Below, in pieces: positions 22,136-29,622 of a stretch of 35,193 nt of DNA; positions within the stretch are counted from its first letter, which is position 1; each line of letters opens with the position of its first letter. Where the stretch lies: positions 1-35,193 of the IMG/VR virus record IMGVR_UViG_3300044858_005282. One strand, 5' to 3'. Under the pieces are notes generated by a model. That model saw nothing but the letters and a program-made list of their open reading frames with translations, was not told the origin of the DNA and ran no database searches. The position numbers and the translations under genes were made by a program. The stretch comes from a virus.

Positions 22136-23467
22136 TTAGATCCTATATGATTTTGGTGCGGTTTGAGATGCTGATTGTGTCTTCGTGCCAGTTTGTGTTT
22201 GGCTTGCCATTTTTGATTCAGCTTCTTTTCTTCTTACTTCATCAGCCTTCTTTGCTAAATCTGCAACAACAGCACGATTTTCCGCTTCCTTTGCTGCTTT
22301 TTGTTCTGGTGTTCTAAATTTAATTTCTGCTTCACGTTCAACCATTCCAGCAATCTTCTCATCAGACATGTCTTTTGAACCTTCTAGTTCTCTTTGAGCT
22401 CTTAGTCTGTTGACTTCAATTGTCCCTCTGCCAGAGGAAGATTGTTTCGACACATCAATTTGGCCCATTCTAGCGAGTTTTTCTTCAGCTTCTTGTCTTC
22501 GTTCTAAGTTTCTTCTCTTCCAGTATTCAGTACGTCCCTTGACAAATTTTTCTCTATCTACATTGGGTGGTGTTGCTTGTGGCTTGTTTTGCTTATCACC
22601 AAAGATTCCGCTTTGACCGCCCCTATTCGGATCGTTCATTGCAGCTATTTGATCCGGGGTTTGTTGAGTTATGTCTTTACCAACAAATTCTCCAGATTGA
22701 GGTTGTTGTTCAGGCTCCTCTACTGGAGTTGGTGCAGGAGTTTCTTCTGCTGCAGCTGCTTGTGTTTCATCTGCGGTTTTTGTTTCTGCATCGGTAACCA
22801 TAGCACCAGATGCAGTTTGTTGTGGAGTAGGAGCACCAGTTTCTCTGCGCTCTGCTTCGTCAGCAGCCAATTGCTCTAAGCCTTCTTCGCGCTTTAATTG
22901 TCCAGCAAGTTCACGCATTCTCATTTGCTCTCTTGTGAGAGGTGTACCGGGCTTAACATCCTGTTTGTCAACCTCTCTCATCAATTCATCGGAAGTTGGC
23001 ATTGCAACACCAGCTGCACGTTCCATCTCGGATTGTCCTGCGGTCCTTGAAGTGGCTGAACGCATTCTGTTTTTTCTAGCTCTTTCTTGAGATTCTGCTG
23101 CGGTCATTGCAGGAGCTGGAGCCATAAAGTCTTTAGCTTTTGCTGTTAGCCCGGAAATAAAATCATCCCAGTAACCTTCATTCAAACTTCTGAATGGATT
23201 TGTATCAACATTCTTTGTAAAGGCTTTACATTCTGGCTTAAATCTTTTTTCATTATTTTGAATAAGATCTAATGCTTGACGGATACCGTTTACGGTGTTA
23301 GAATTTGATCCGTGTATTTGTTGTTTAAATGGCTTATTTTCTTCCAAGATAGTTTTAGCACTGTCAACCAATCTAGATGGTTTCTTGACCTGCTCATTAA
23401 TTGGCTTCTTGGAGGTCATAAAGTCTTTAACTTCCCAATAAAATTGTCTATCTGATTTTTTATCCAT
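22136..23467 (-). CDS. Charged low-complexity late protein, 443 aa
   Basis: The family is not recognised. Residues 1-110 are a mixed domain (SDRQFYWEVKDFM..), then long Glu/Arg/Ala-rich helical and disordered segments with proline-rich spacers, and a Thr/Ser/Gln tail ending SYRI. The I-N-E at residue 26 would fit a late-cleaved propeptide only loosely. It opens the minus-strand group that also holds the Gly-zipper and Pro/Ala proteins, suggesting that the three act together. CTAAATA lies ten bases before the ATG. Confidence 0.82.
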   Translation of the reverse strand: MDKKSDRQFYWEVKDFMTSKKPINEQVKKPSRLVDSAKTILEENKPFKQQIHGSNSNTVNGIRQALDLIQNNEKRFKPECKAFTKNVDTNPFRSLNEGYWDDFISGLTAKAKDFMAPAPAMTAAESQERARKNRMRSATSRTAGQSEMERAAGVAMPTSDELMREVDKQDVKPGTPLTREQMRMRELAGQLKREEGLEQLAADEAERRETGAPTPQQTASGAMVTDAETKTADETQAAAAEETPAPTPVEEPEQQPQSGEFVGKDITQQTPDQIAAMNDPNRGGQSGIFGDKQNKPQATPPNVDREKFVKGRTEYWKRRNLERRQEAEEKLARMGQIDVSKQSSSGRGTIEVNRLRAQRELEGSKDMSDEKIAGMVEREAEIKFRTPEQKAAKEAENRAVVADLAKKADEVRRKEAESKMASQTQTGTKTQSASQTAPKSYRI

Positions 23468-23477
23468 GGCTGTAAAA

Positions 23478-23484
23478 TATTTAG
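23478..23484 (-). promoter_or_regulatory. Late-promoter-like CTAAATA before the 23467 gene
   Basis: Minus-strand motif ten bases before the ATG. It is divergent from an ATAAATA motif on the plus strand at 23491-23497, six bases away. Confidence 0.55.
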
Positions 23485-23490
23485 AATTTC

Positions 23491-23497
23491 ATAAATA
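23491..23497 (+). promoter_or_regulatory. Late-promoter-like ATAAATA before the HNH gene
   Basis: CATAAATA lies ten bases before the ATG at 23508, with AAAAGG between as a close ribosome-binding site. Confidence 0.5.
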
Positions 23498-23507
23498 CTT
23501 AAAAGGT

Positions 23508-23993
23508 ATGAAAAAACAGGTACTCCTGTTAAACCAAGATAATACTCCCCTGAATATTATCACTATCTCTAAAGCTTTTAAGCTTGTAGCCAAAGATAAA
23601 GTTTGGCTAGATGAATCACAAGAATGCTACGAGGTAGTTTCTGTATCAAAAATTGTCAAAATTCCAAAAGTTTTGATACTAAAATATTACGTAAAATTGC
23701 CATTTAAAAAGGTGGCTGCAAATCGTAAAAATATCATGCAACGTGACAAATATTGTTGTCAGTATTGCGGCATCGATCTTTGTGATCGTACTGCTACAGT
23801 TGACCATATTGTTCCTAAATCCAAAGGTGGCGGTTCTACTTGGGACAATCTTGTAACTGCGTGCAAAGATTGCAACTTGTTTAAAGGAAACAGAACTCCA
23901 AAAGAAGCAAAAATGGTTCTCAAATCAAAACCAAAAGAACCATCCTATGGATTTTTGTTTGAGCAAATGCTAATTAGTTTTAGGAAGACTTAA
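23508..23993 (+). CDS. HNH endonuclease, 161 aa
   Basis: The enzyme cuts DNA with a beta-beta-alpha metal site. The N-terminal part (VLLLNQDNTPLNI..) is the usual lead-in of this bacterial and phage HNH family. Zinc is held by C84-x2-C87 and C119-x2-C122. The HNH core is D99-H100 (VDHIVPKSKGGG), N114 (WDNLV) and N123 (CNLFKGNRTP). All key residues are present. The frame is open from an ATG at 23466, but that ATG overlaps the divergent gene's start codon; the ATG at 23508 gives the family's normal start. Could be a free-standing homing enzyme or a packaging-associated nuclease. Confidence 0.9.
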   Translation: MKKQVLLLNQDNTPLNIITISKAFKLVAKDKVWLDESQECYEVVSVSKIVKIPKVLILKYYVKLPFKKVAANRKNIMQRDKYCCQYCGIDLCDRTATVDHIVPKSKGGGSTWDNLVTACKDCNLFKGNRTPKEAKMVLKSKPKEPSYGFLFEQMLISFRKT

Positions 23994-23994
23994 T

Positions 23995-24294
23995 ATGCCA
24001 AATTATTCATTCAAGTGCGAGGCATGCGATCATTCATTTGAGTTATTTTTGAAAATGAGTGAATCTGACAATCCTATCAAAGAAAAGTGTCCAAACTGCA
24101 AAAAGAAAAAGATTATTAAAGACTGGAGTCAGCAAAGCAATTCAATTGCAATGGATACGACATTGACTCCAACAAAAGTTAATGGTGGGGCATGGAAAGA
24201 AGTTATGGATAAACTTAAGGCAAACGTGCCAAAGAGATACCATGACAAATTAGACTATTCTTCAAAATTAAACGGTGGAAGATTTGTACGTTAA
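23995..24294 (+). CDS. FmdB-family zinc-ribbon protein, 99 aa
   Basis: The first 45 residues form the FmdB-type zinc ribbon: MPNYSFKCEAC with C8 and C11, then C32 and C35 (KCPNC). The rest is basic and probably helical (WKEVMDKLKANVP..). FmdB-like ribbons are common in T4-like phages, where their partner is unknown. It starts one base after the HNH gene stop with GGAAG as ribosome-binding site, so the two are cotranscribed. Its end overlaps the convergent RuvC-like gene by four bases. Confidence 0.85.
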   Translation: MPNYSFKCEACDHSFELFLKMSESDNPIKEKCPNCKKKKIIKDWSQQSNSIAMDTTLTPTKVNGGAWKEVMDKLKANVPKRYHDKLDYSSKLNGGRFVR

Positions 24295-24839
24295 TTTTTG
24301 TTATTGACCAAATATTTTAAAATGTAATAACTGTCTACAATGTCAGTTATTGGATTTGACAAAGTTTTTTGCCCAAAACTTAATAATAAATTGGTATTGG
24401 TTTCTTTGCTGAAGGTCTCGTACATTAGGGCTTTATCAGCGTTACCTTTGCCTGTGGCGTGTTTCTTTGACTTGGACGGCTCTACGACCGTCAGAGGAAC
24501 CCCGGCCTTGTAGAGCTTGTGTTTAAAGATTCCCATATTCTCGGCCAAATGGAATACTCTTCCCTGAGAACCATACGAATAGCCTTCTATGGCTACCTCG
24601 GAGGCTCCAATACACAAATTTATAGCCCAGTCTGAAATACTGTCAAATCTATCAACATCGGCCACATATTCCTGAAAACTTTCACCAGTGATGTTTGGTA
24701 AAATTTTATCTGCGTATTTTTTAGTATTTGTTAGGTAGTAAAAAAAACAGTTATCAAATGTAAATGGCTTTCTCTCGTCATATAGACAGAGACACGGGCA
24801 TGTTATCGAATAATCTACACCTATTAACATGTGGAACAT
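24291..24839 (-). CDS. RuvC-like Holliday junction resolvase, 182 aa
   Basis: RNase H-fold nuclease that probably resolves recombination branches before DNA packaging, the role of gp49 in T4. Motifs: D9 (IGVDYS), E85 (VAIEGYSYGSQG), and D166/D169 (DIVDSYYI) at the C-terminus; a Lys-rich loop (PSKSKKHATGKGNADK) precedes it, as in RuvC. This combination is typical of phage RuvC-like proteins. An alternative start is Met4. ATAAATA lies three bases before the ATG, so transcription may begin inside the first codons and favour Met4. Confidence 0.82.
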   Translation of the reverse strand: MFHMLIGVDYSITCPCLCLYDERKPFTFDNCFFYYLTNTKKYADKILPNITGESFQEYVADVDRFDSISDWAINLCIGASEVAIEGYSYGSQGRVFHLAENMGIFKHKLYKAGVPLTVVEPSKSKKHATGKGNADKALMYETFSKETNTNLLLSFGQKTLSNPITDIVDSYYILKYLVNNKN

Positions 24840-24842
24840 AGA

Positions 24843-24849
24843 TATTTAT
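24843..24849 (-). promoter_or_regulatory. Late-promoter-like ATAAATA before the 24839 gene
   Basis: The motif contains the TAA stop (24848-24846) of the protease gene and is three bases before the ATG at 24839. Confidence 0.5.
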
Positions 24850-25643
24850 TCTTCGTACCAAGGCCAATCACAGAACCTTTCTTTCATAATATTATCTATC
24901 CACTCGTAATAGTAACAAACTTTTATGGCTCCATTATCTATTACATTCCCAGAAGATGGATCTACACCGAAGAATGATATTATTCCTGCCAATTTTCCAG
25001 AGTCTTCAAAAATTCCGCCACCCGAATCACCATAATAAACTGAGCCATTAAGTGCAAGCATTCTCATAACTTGGCCCCCGTCTTCAATAAGAGAGCCGTA
25101 ATAGCGCATTAGACCCTTCTCGCTGACCTTTTTGTAGCCAAGGCTCCACCCAACAGTAATAACTTCTTCTCCCGGAATTAGATCCCACGGTATTTTTGAA
25201 AGTTCTGCTGGAGGTTCATAACAGTCTTCCTCTAAGATGCAAAGAACAATATCGTTCATTGGAAACCCCGGAACATATGGACTTGCTTTGTGTACTTTAC
25301 CAATTCTTAAAAATTGTCCTCCATGAGTCCAAAAATATTTTGGAGGATCGTCGGACAATGCAAAACAATGCTGTGCACTAAGTATTGCATTTCTATGAAT
25401 AAGAACCGCAGATCCTATTACATCACCTGATTGTGTAACTATAGCACCTACACAGGAGTAGCGGTCATCCTCAGCTAGCCCGATGGAATCGTACTTCGAA
25501 GAATCCAATAAGAATGCGGGGACTTCCGCTACTCCTTGTGTTTTTTCCTGTTCTGATTCAACTTGTTTTGGAGGAGACGATAGCGAATTGCAAGCAACGC
25601 TTGTCGCCATCACAACTGCGAGGATTAATGGCCTCAGCAACAT
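24846..25643 (-). CDS. Trypsin-like serine protease with lipoprotein signal, 265 aa
   Basis: The catalytic triad of a chymotrypsin-fold protease is complete: H92 (ILSAQHCF), D131 (MNDIVL) and S207 (GDSGGG). C64 and C93 are placed for a disulfide near the active site. Residues 1-18 are MLLRP, a hydrophobic run and S-V-A-C, a lipobox-like end, so the protein should be exported and lipid-anchored. The frame extends upstream to 25733, but that part covers a terminator and the tRNA-Asn end; the ATG at 25643 gives the signal peptide and lies eight bases after CTAAATA. Likely acts in the host envelope late in infection; superinfection exclusion or lysis support are possibilities. Confidence 0.87.
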   Translation of the reverse strand: MLLRPLILAVVMATSVACNSLSSPPKQVESEQEKTQGVAEVPAFLLDSSKYDSIGLAEDDRYSCVGAIVTQSGDVIGSAVLIHRNAILSAQHCFALSDDPPKYFWTHGGQFLRIGKVHKASPYVPGFPMNDIVLCILEEDCYEPPAELSKIPWDLIPGEEVITVGWSLGYKKVSEKGLMRYYGSLIEDGGQVMRMLALNGSVYYGDSGGGIFEDSGKLAGIISFFGVDPSSGNVIDNGAIKVCYYYEWIDNIMKERFCDWPWYEE

Positions 25644-25651
25644 GGCAAAAA

Positions 25652-25658
25652 TATTTAG
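25652..25658 (-). promoter_or_regulatory. Late-promoter-like CTAAATA before the protease gene
   Basis: It lies directly after the terminator at 25681-25662 and eight bases before the ATG at 25643, so the protease has its own transcription unit. Confidence 0.6.
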
Positions 25659-25661
25659 AAT

Positions 25662-25681
25662 AAAAAACCCCCTTGCGGGGG
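25662..25681 (-). terminator. Rho-independent terminator after tRNA-Asn
   Basis: On the minus strand CCCCCGCAAGGGGG is followed by TTTTTT. It ends the replication/nucleotide operon after tRNA-Asn and separates it from the protease gene. Confidence 0.9.
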
Positions 25682-25703
25682 TAAAATCTTTTGATTTTTT
25701 ATG

Positions 25704-25777
25704 CTCCTCGGGCTGGAATCGAACCAGCGACATAGAAGTTAACAGCTTCTCGCATCTACCTACTGAGCTACCGAGGA
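25704..25777 (-). tRNA. tRNA-Asn (anticodon GTT)
   Basis: Acceptor TCCTCGG pairs perfectly with CCGAGGA; discriminator G25704, followed by CA, so the CCA is not fully encoded. Anticodon stem AGAAG/CTTCT holds loop CTGTTAA with GTT at 25743-25741. D arm GCTCAGTAGGTAGAT and T arm GCTGG-TTCGATT-CCAGC are standard. It follows the reductase gene by eight bases and is made from the same transcript. Confidence 0.95.
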
Positions 25778-25785
25778 GTGAAGAA

Positions 25786-27675
25786 TCAGACTATCTGGCA
25801 ACCACCAGCACTGCAGGCAAATTCCTTTGCCGACTCAGTATTGTCTTCTGCCTCATATTTAGAGAGCTCCTTAAAGTTAACTTTAACCTTCGGGTGCGCT
25901 GCATATGTTGCAGAATCAATTTGCTCAAATGGAGCCTGAGCGTATGTGTGATTGTCACCACCGGGAAGGAACGAGATGCCTGTTGCGACATCAAAGTTCT
26001 CCCAGAGCCAGTTACCGACTTCAAGGAACTCAGAATCCTTGTAGTTGACGGTGATCGATGGCTTGTGATGGCAGTAATGTTCCTGATAAGTCTTCCACAG
26101 ATCCAAGTGATCCAATGCACGGAGATCTTCCGTGGTAATTGTGCCTCTTGGGGCCTTCATAGCAAAGGTAAAGACCGCTGTGTTATTAGGATTAATCACA
26201 TCATCTTCGCAAGGAACGCCTTGATCCTTCATAAGATTGTAAATTGGATCCTTCTTGTCAATACGAATTCTACGATAATAGTGTTCAGCATAACGTGGGT
26301 GGAGACCTGATGCCGAATCAACCAAGCACGAAGTCGTTCCCTCTGGCTTGATGCATGTGATGGACTTGCTTGGATTGATGCCAAGCTTCTCTGCCCACTT
26401 CATGTTAGTTGCCGTCGCATGGTCACGGAGAGTTTCAAGTAGACGCACCAACTTTGGCTTGCCTTCAAGGCCACTGGTTAACTTGTTGTCGTAGATTCCG
26501 GTCATACTGACACCGAGTAGACGCTCCTCTTCGCAATTCTTCTTCCATTCGGGACGAAGGTATGGGAAGTCAGTGAAGGTAGATTGAACCGTACCGATGA
26601 TGGTGGCAATCTCAATCTTCTTCTTCAAAGAAGCAGCAGTGTCGTCAGGACGAACAACGACAGTTGAGAGATTGCAGAACTCAAATGGCTTCAGGATGAT
26701 CTCAGAGCATGGATTTGTGCCATACTCACAGTTCTCGTCTCTACCCCACTTGGCTGCTTGCTCCTGCAATGCCTTGCGGTTAATCATACCACGCTCACCG
26801 CTGTGGCTGTTGTAGAGCGAAGTCCACTCTTCAAGGAACTGGCCCATCGGAGGACGACCACGATAAACAGCAGAGTTGTTTGCGTAGGAACGGAATCCAG
26901 CCTGCTCCCACCATGCACCGCTCTTGCAGAGAGCCATCTCACGATCCGAAAGATCGCTGAGAGAGATCATAGCAGAGCGACGAACGCCACCGACGATGAC
27001 TGCATTTGCAATTGCGCAGCAGATGTCGTGGCATTCCAGAGCAGTGAGTCTGCGTCCTTGTGCGTTGTAGAACACCTTGACGATGAACTTGAACAGATTG
27101 TCAAGAGGAGCAGGACCACTTGCACGACCACCAAAGGTCTTCAGTCTTGCACCCGCTGGACGAATCTTCGACAGATCCCACTTAACGTGACGACCTGCAT
27201 AAAGGTGATCCATGATAAACTTAACTGCATTGCCCCAACCTTCCTTTGAGTCTTCAACAACATAAGTGATGTTAAAGACCTTTTCAATCTTGTTTGCAAC
27301 TTGTGGGAGCTTGTCAGTGTATTGGTGTTCAACAGAATAACCAACACCAGTACCGTTCATGAGAACAACAAAAAGTTCCGCAAACGAATCAAGACTATCG
27401 ATTGGCAAGTACGAGCAGTTGTACAAGCAAGTATTATCGTGATCCAATGCAGGACCAGCAGTCATCAAACTGCGCATGGAAGGAAGAACCTCAAGATTGA
27501 GGATTGCTTCCTTCACATCTGGACGCTCTGCAAGTTGCGGAACCTTAGCGGTAAAGTATTTCCACCAACGGTCAACACATTCCTCCCATGATTCCCGGCG
27601 ATTGTAATCGGGCATCCAACGAGAGTAGCGAGAAATAAAAATAAACGATTGAAAAGGTGATAAAGTTTCTGCCAT
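25786..27675 (-). CDS. nrdJ: Class II B12-dependent ribonucleotide reductase, 629 aa
   Basis: Reduces ribonucleotides to deoxyribonucleotides using adenosylcobalamin, feeding phage DNA synthesis. The active site matches the monomeric Lactobacillus-type triphosphate reductase: C323-S-E325 in GTNPCSEI, C334 eleven residues later (EFCNLS), and the NC..NC region near residues 83-87 for the remaining active Cys. The C-terminal C621-S-A-G-G-C626 is the shuttle pair that accepts electrons from thioredoxin or glutaredoxin. At 629 aa it is somewhat shorter than the Lactobacillus enzyme. AAAGGAG lies upstream of the ATG, and a CTAAATA motif overlaps the ThyX stop. The host must provide B12. Confidence 0.93.
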   Translation of the reverse strand: MAETLSPFQSFIFISRYSRWMPDYNRRESWEECVDRWWKYFTAKVPQLAERPDVKEAILNLEVLPSMRSLMTAGPALDHDNTCLYNCSYLPIDSLDSFAELFVVLMNGTGVGYSVEHQYTDKLPQVANKIEKVFNITYVVEDSKEGWGNAVKFIMDHLYAGRHVKWDLSKIRPAGARLKTFGGRASGPAPLDNLFKFIVKVFYNAQGRRLTALECHDICCAIANAVIVGGVRRSAMISLSDLSDREMALCKSGAWWEQAGFRSYANNSAVYRGRPPMGQFLEEWTSLYNSHSGERGMINRKALQEQAAKWGRDENCEYGTNPCSEIILKPFEFCNLSTVVVRPDDTAASLKKKIEIATIIGTVQSTFTDFPYLRPEWKKNCEEERLLGVSMTGIYDNKLTSGLEGKPKLVRLLETLRDHATATNMKWAEKLGINPSKSITCIKPEGTTSCLVDSASGLHPRYAEHYYRRIRIDKKDPIYNLMKDQGVPCEDDVINPNNTAVFTFAMKAPRGTITTEDLRALDHLDLWKTYQEHYCHHKPSITVNYKDSEFLEVGNWLWENFDVATGISFLPGGDNHTYAQAPFEQIDSATYAAHPKVKVNFKELSKYEAEDNTESAKEFACSAGGCQIV

Positions 27676-27701
27676 ATTTGAGACTCCTTTGGTGGGTGTC
27701 T

Positions 27702-28436
27702 TTATTTAGTTGTTAGAGTTTGCCATGAAACTGGGAAAAGTGGAGCAATAATTTGTCCAATTGCCTCGGCAAATTTTTGAATTTCCCATTGTGCATGACT
27801 GTCAATTCTCAGGTTATAAACGCGGGCAAATGCGTAGAGAGAACCAGTCCACACAAATTCCGTATAAGTTCCTTGTGGCAATATTGAACGTGCCTGTTCA
27901 GGAGCGACACCATCTGCCAAAAGTTTATTGTAAAGATCAAGACATTCATTCAGGACTGTTTGGTATTCCTGCCTGAGTCTAATGCAGAGATCCATATCTT
28001 CAATTGCACCACTGCTTCCTTGCTTTGCTCCATCGGTAGGAGCACCGCGCCACATTGGAACATAAACTTCGGGTTCAAATGTAACATATCTGCGACTGAC
28101 CTCGTTCATTACTAGACCAATCTGATGCTTACCAAGTTGTGCACGAACAAAGATCGGGCACTTGATGCGTAGGCTGATCTGCGGATGGCAGAACGGAGTA
28201 AAGTGGTTATGCTTTGCAAGATACTTAATAAGTTTTGTATCTTTCTCCAGCAACTTTTGTTCTTGATAACCAGTCCAGTTTTTTTCTGAATCCCAATGGC
28301 TTTCCTTGTTAAAGGAAACTCTTGCAGCATTAACAACGCTGAGATCAGACCCCATGTAATCGATCAAGTCAACATGGCCATGATCTAAAACAAAATACTT
28401 AGTCTGCGCCATTTTTATGTTCGGTATCTCTGTCAT
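27702..28436 (-). CDS. thyX: Flavin-dependent thymidylate synthase, 244 aa
   Basis: Makes dTMP from dUMP with FAD and folate. The signature region reads K103-H-Q105..N111-E-V-S-R-R-Y117, instead of the common RHRxxSxNExSxRY; this KHQ..NEVSRRY variant is typical of a phage-type branch. Other conserved parts are VNAARVSF (35-42), RSILPQGTYTE (183-193) and the C-terminal R210..AQWEI. The ATG at 28436 has GAGGAA six bases upstream; a later ATG at 28412 is possible, and an earlier one (28475) is not needed. It overlaps the upstream acidic gene by 38 bases and is coupled to nrdJ downstream. Confidence 0.9.
   Translation of the reverse strand: MTEIPNIKMAQTKYFVLDHGHVDLIDYMGSDLSVVNAARVSFNKESHWDSEKNWTGYQEQKLLEKDTKLIKYLAKHNHFTPFCHPQISLRIKCPIFVRAQLGKHQIGLVMNEVSRRYVTFEPEVYVPMWRGAPTDGAKQGSSGAIEDMDLCIRLRQEYQTVLNECLDLYNKLLADGVAPEQARSILPQGTYTEFVWTGSLYAFARVYNLRIDSHAQWEIQKFAEAIGQIIAPLFPVSWQTLTTK
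27703..27709 (-). promoter_or_regulatory. Late-promoter-like CTAAATA before nrdJ
   Basis: The motif overlaps the thyX stop and lies 27 bases before the nrdJ ATG. It is the only such motif in the replication block, so nrdJ and tRNA-Asn may also be transcribed late. Confidence 0.5.
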
Positions 28437-28635
28437 CTGCTTCCTCGTCATTATCAACCAACTCAATGGTAACACCAGAAATTTTTGTAAAATCGGCAGC
28501 GTACTCTCTAGCGCGATGCCATAGTTCAGGATTCATTTCCTTTACATATTCGCCAAATCTCTGTACAAATGTTAGATACGCTTCACTTGCTTTTAAAATG
28601 TCTTCTTCAGACATGTCTTCATTATCTTTATTCAT
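28399..28635 (-). CDS. Small acidic protein, 78 aa
   Basis: The family is not recognised. The protein is acidic throughout with a disordered tail (DNDEEADDRDTEH) and a helical middle (residues 10-50). The ATG follows the primase stop with no gap (TAAATG), and the 3' end overlaps thyX. It is conserved in position inside the replication operon, but no role can be given. Confidence 0.75.
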   Translation of the reverse strand: MNKDNEDMSEEDILKASEAYLTFVQRFGEYVKEMNPELWHRAREYAADFTKISGVTIELVDNDEEADDRDTEHKNGAD

Positions 28636-29622
28636 TTAAACCTTCTTCCAGTAAGTATACTTTATTTTTGCTTTGAGTCCAGAATAAACATTATTGATGA
28701 TAAGCTTTAACACCATACTTTGGCCGTAAACCTTTACCATGTCATTAATGTCTTTCTTGGATATTTCATCAGGCCAGATTACTACATTTCTTCCGGCATC
28801 AATATATCTTCCCAACAAACTAACGATTTCAGAATTTCTTGGTTCATTATCAAAAATAAAAACTACTTTTGATTTTTGAATTTTGGCAGGAAGGTCCTCA
28901 AGCCATCCAGCCCCCTGCATTGCTATCCCGTTTGGAATAAACATAGAATCAATAGGTCCTTCTGTCACATATACCGTACTATGAGGATCCACTTTATCTA
29001 AGTTATACCAAAGTCTTTCTTGACCTTCTTCCTTTAGGGTTATGTATCTGAGTGATGGATTTCCATCGTCAAAAGACCGCCCCTGAACACCGATGAGTCT
29101 GCCTTCTTCATTGTAAAAAGGTATGACGAGTCTGGCCTCTGACCGACCTTCACGGTCAAAGGACGACATGACCTTGCTGAAATCAGGGCAGTAATAAAAA
29201 TTACTATATTTTTCTTTCGGTATTTCTCTAGATTCAACATACTTTACTGCCTTGTGCTCATTATTTAGGAGGTCAAGCCGTGTGCCCAATTCCGTGAATA
29301 CAGGATGTCTTTTTTCAGGCTTTTGTTCTTTAATTGTTTCTGGTGTTTTATCTTTATAGACCTCAAACGCATATTCCTTGCAGAGTGATGGGCTAATAGA
29401 CTCAAGAACACCGTATAAATTACAGGTAAAACCGCAATTGTGACACTTGTATACATAATTTCCTTTATGCTCAAAGAAATATCCCCTTGTCTTGGACTTA
29501 TTTTTCTTTGAGTCGCCACACTTAAAACATCTGCATGTAGCTAGTGAATCTTTTTTCCACTTAAACTTCTCAAGGGAACCAGAAACAAGATTCACATATT
29601 TCTTGTCAATATATATGCTCAC
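28636..29622 (-). CDS. DNA primase, T4 gp61-like, 328 aa
   Basis: Makes RNA primers for lagging-strand synthesis with the helicase encoded just upstream. Residues 30-67 form a zinc ribbon (C32-x2-C35 and C60-x2-C63). Residues 215-295 form a TOPRIM domain with E221 (VTEGPID), D258-N-E260 (FIFDNEP) and K290-D291. Length is close to T4 gp61. The start is GTG at 29622 (GTGA), overlapping the helicase stop by four bases, with GAGGAA as ribosome-binding site. Confidence 0.9.
   Translation of the reverse strand: MSIYIDKKYVNLVSGSLEKFKWKKDSLATCRCFKCGDSKKNKSKTRGYFFEHKGNYVYKCHNCGFTCNLYGVLESISPSLCKEYAFEVYKDKTPETIKEQKPEKRHPVFTELGTRLDLLNNEHKAVKYVESREIPKEKYSNFYYCPDFSKVMSSFDREGRSEARLVIPFYNEEGRLIGVQGRSFDDGNPSLRYITLKEEGQERLWYNLDKVDPHSTVYVTEGPIDSMFIPNGIAMQGAGWLEDLPAKIQKSKVVFIFDNEPRNSEIVSLLGRYIDAGRNVVIWPDEISKKDINDMVKVYGQSMVLKLIINNVYSGLKAKIKYTYWKKV

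Noticed and set aside
25644-25733. Upstream extension of the protease gene
   Set aside because: It would run through the tRNA-Asn 3' part, a terminator and the promoter-like motif; the ATG at 25643 gives a proper signal peptide.
25483-27591. Plus-strand frames opposite nrdJ (275 aa, 163 aa and others)
   Set aside because: They are antisense to a gene with all its catalytic residues, and the longest also runs across tRNA-Asn and its terminator.
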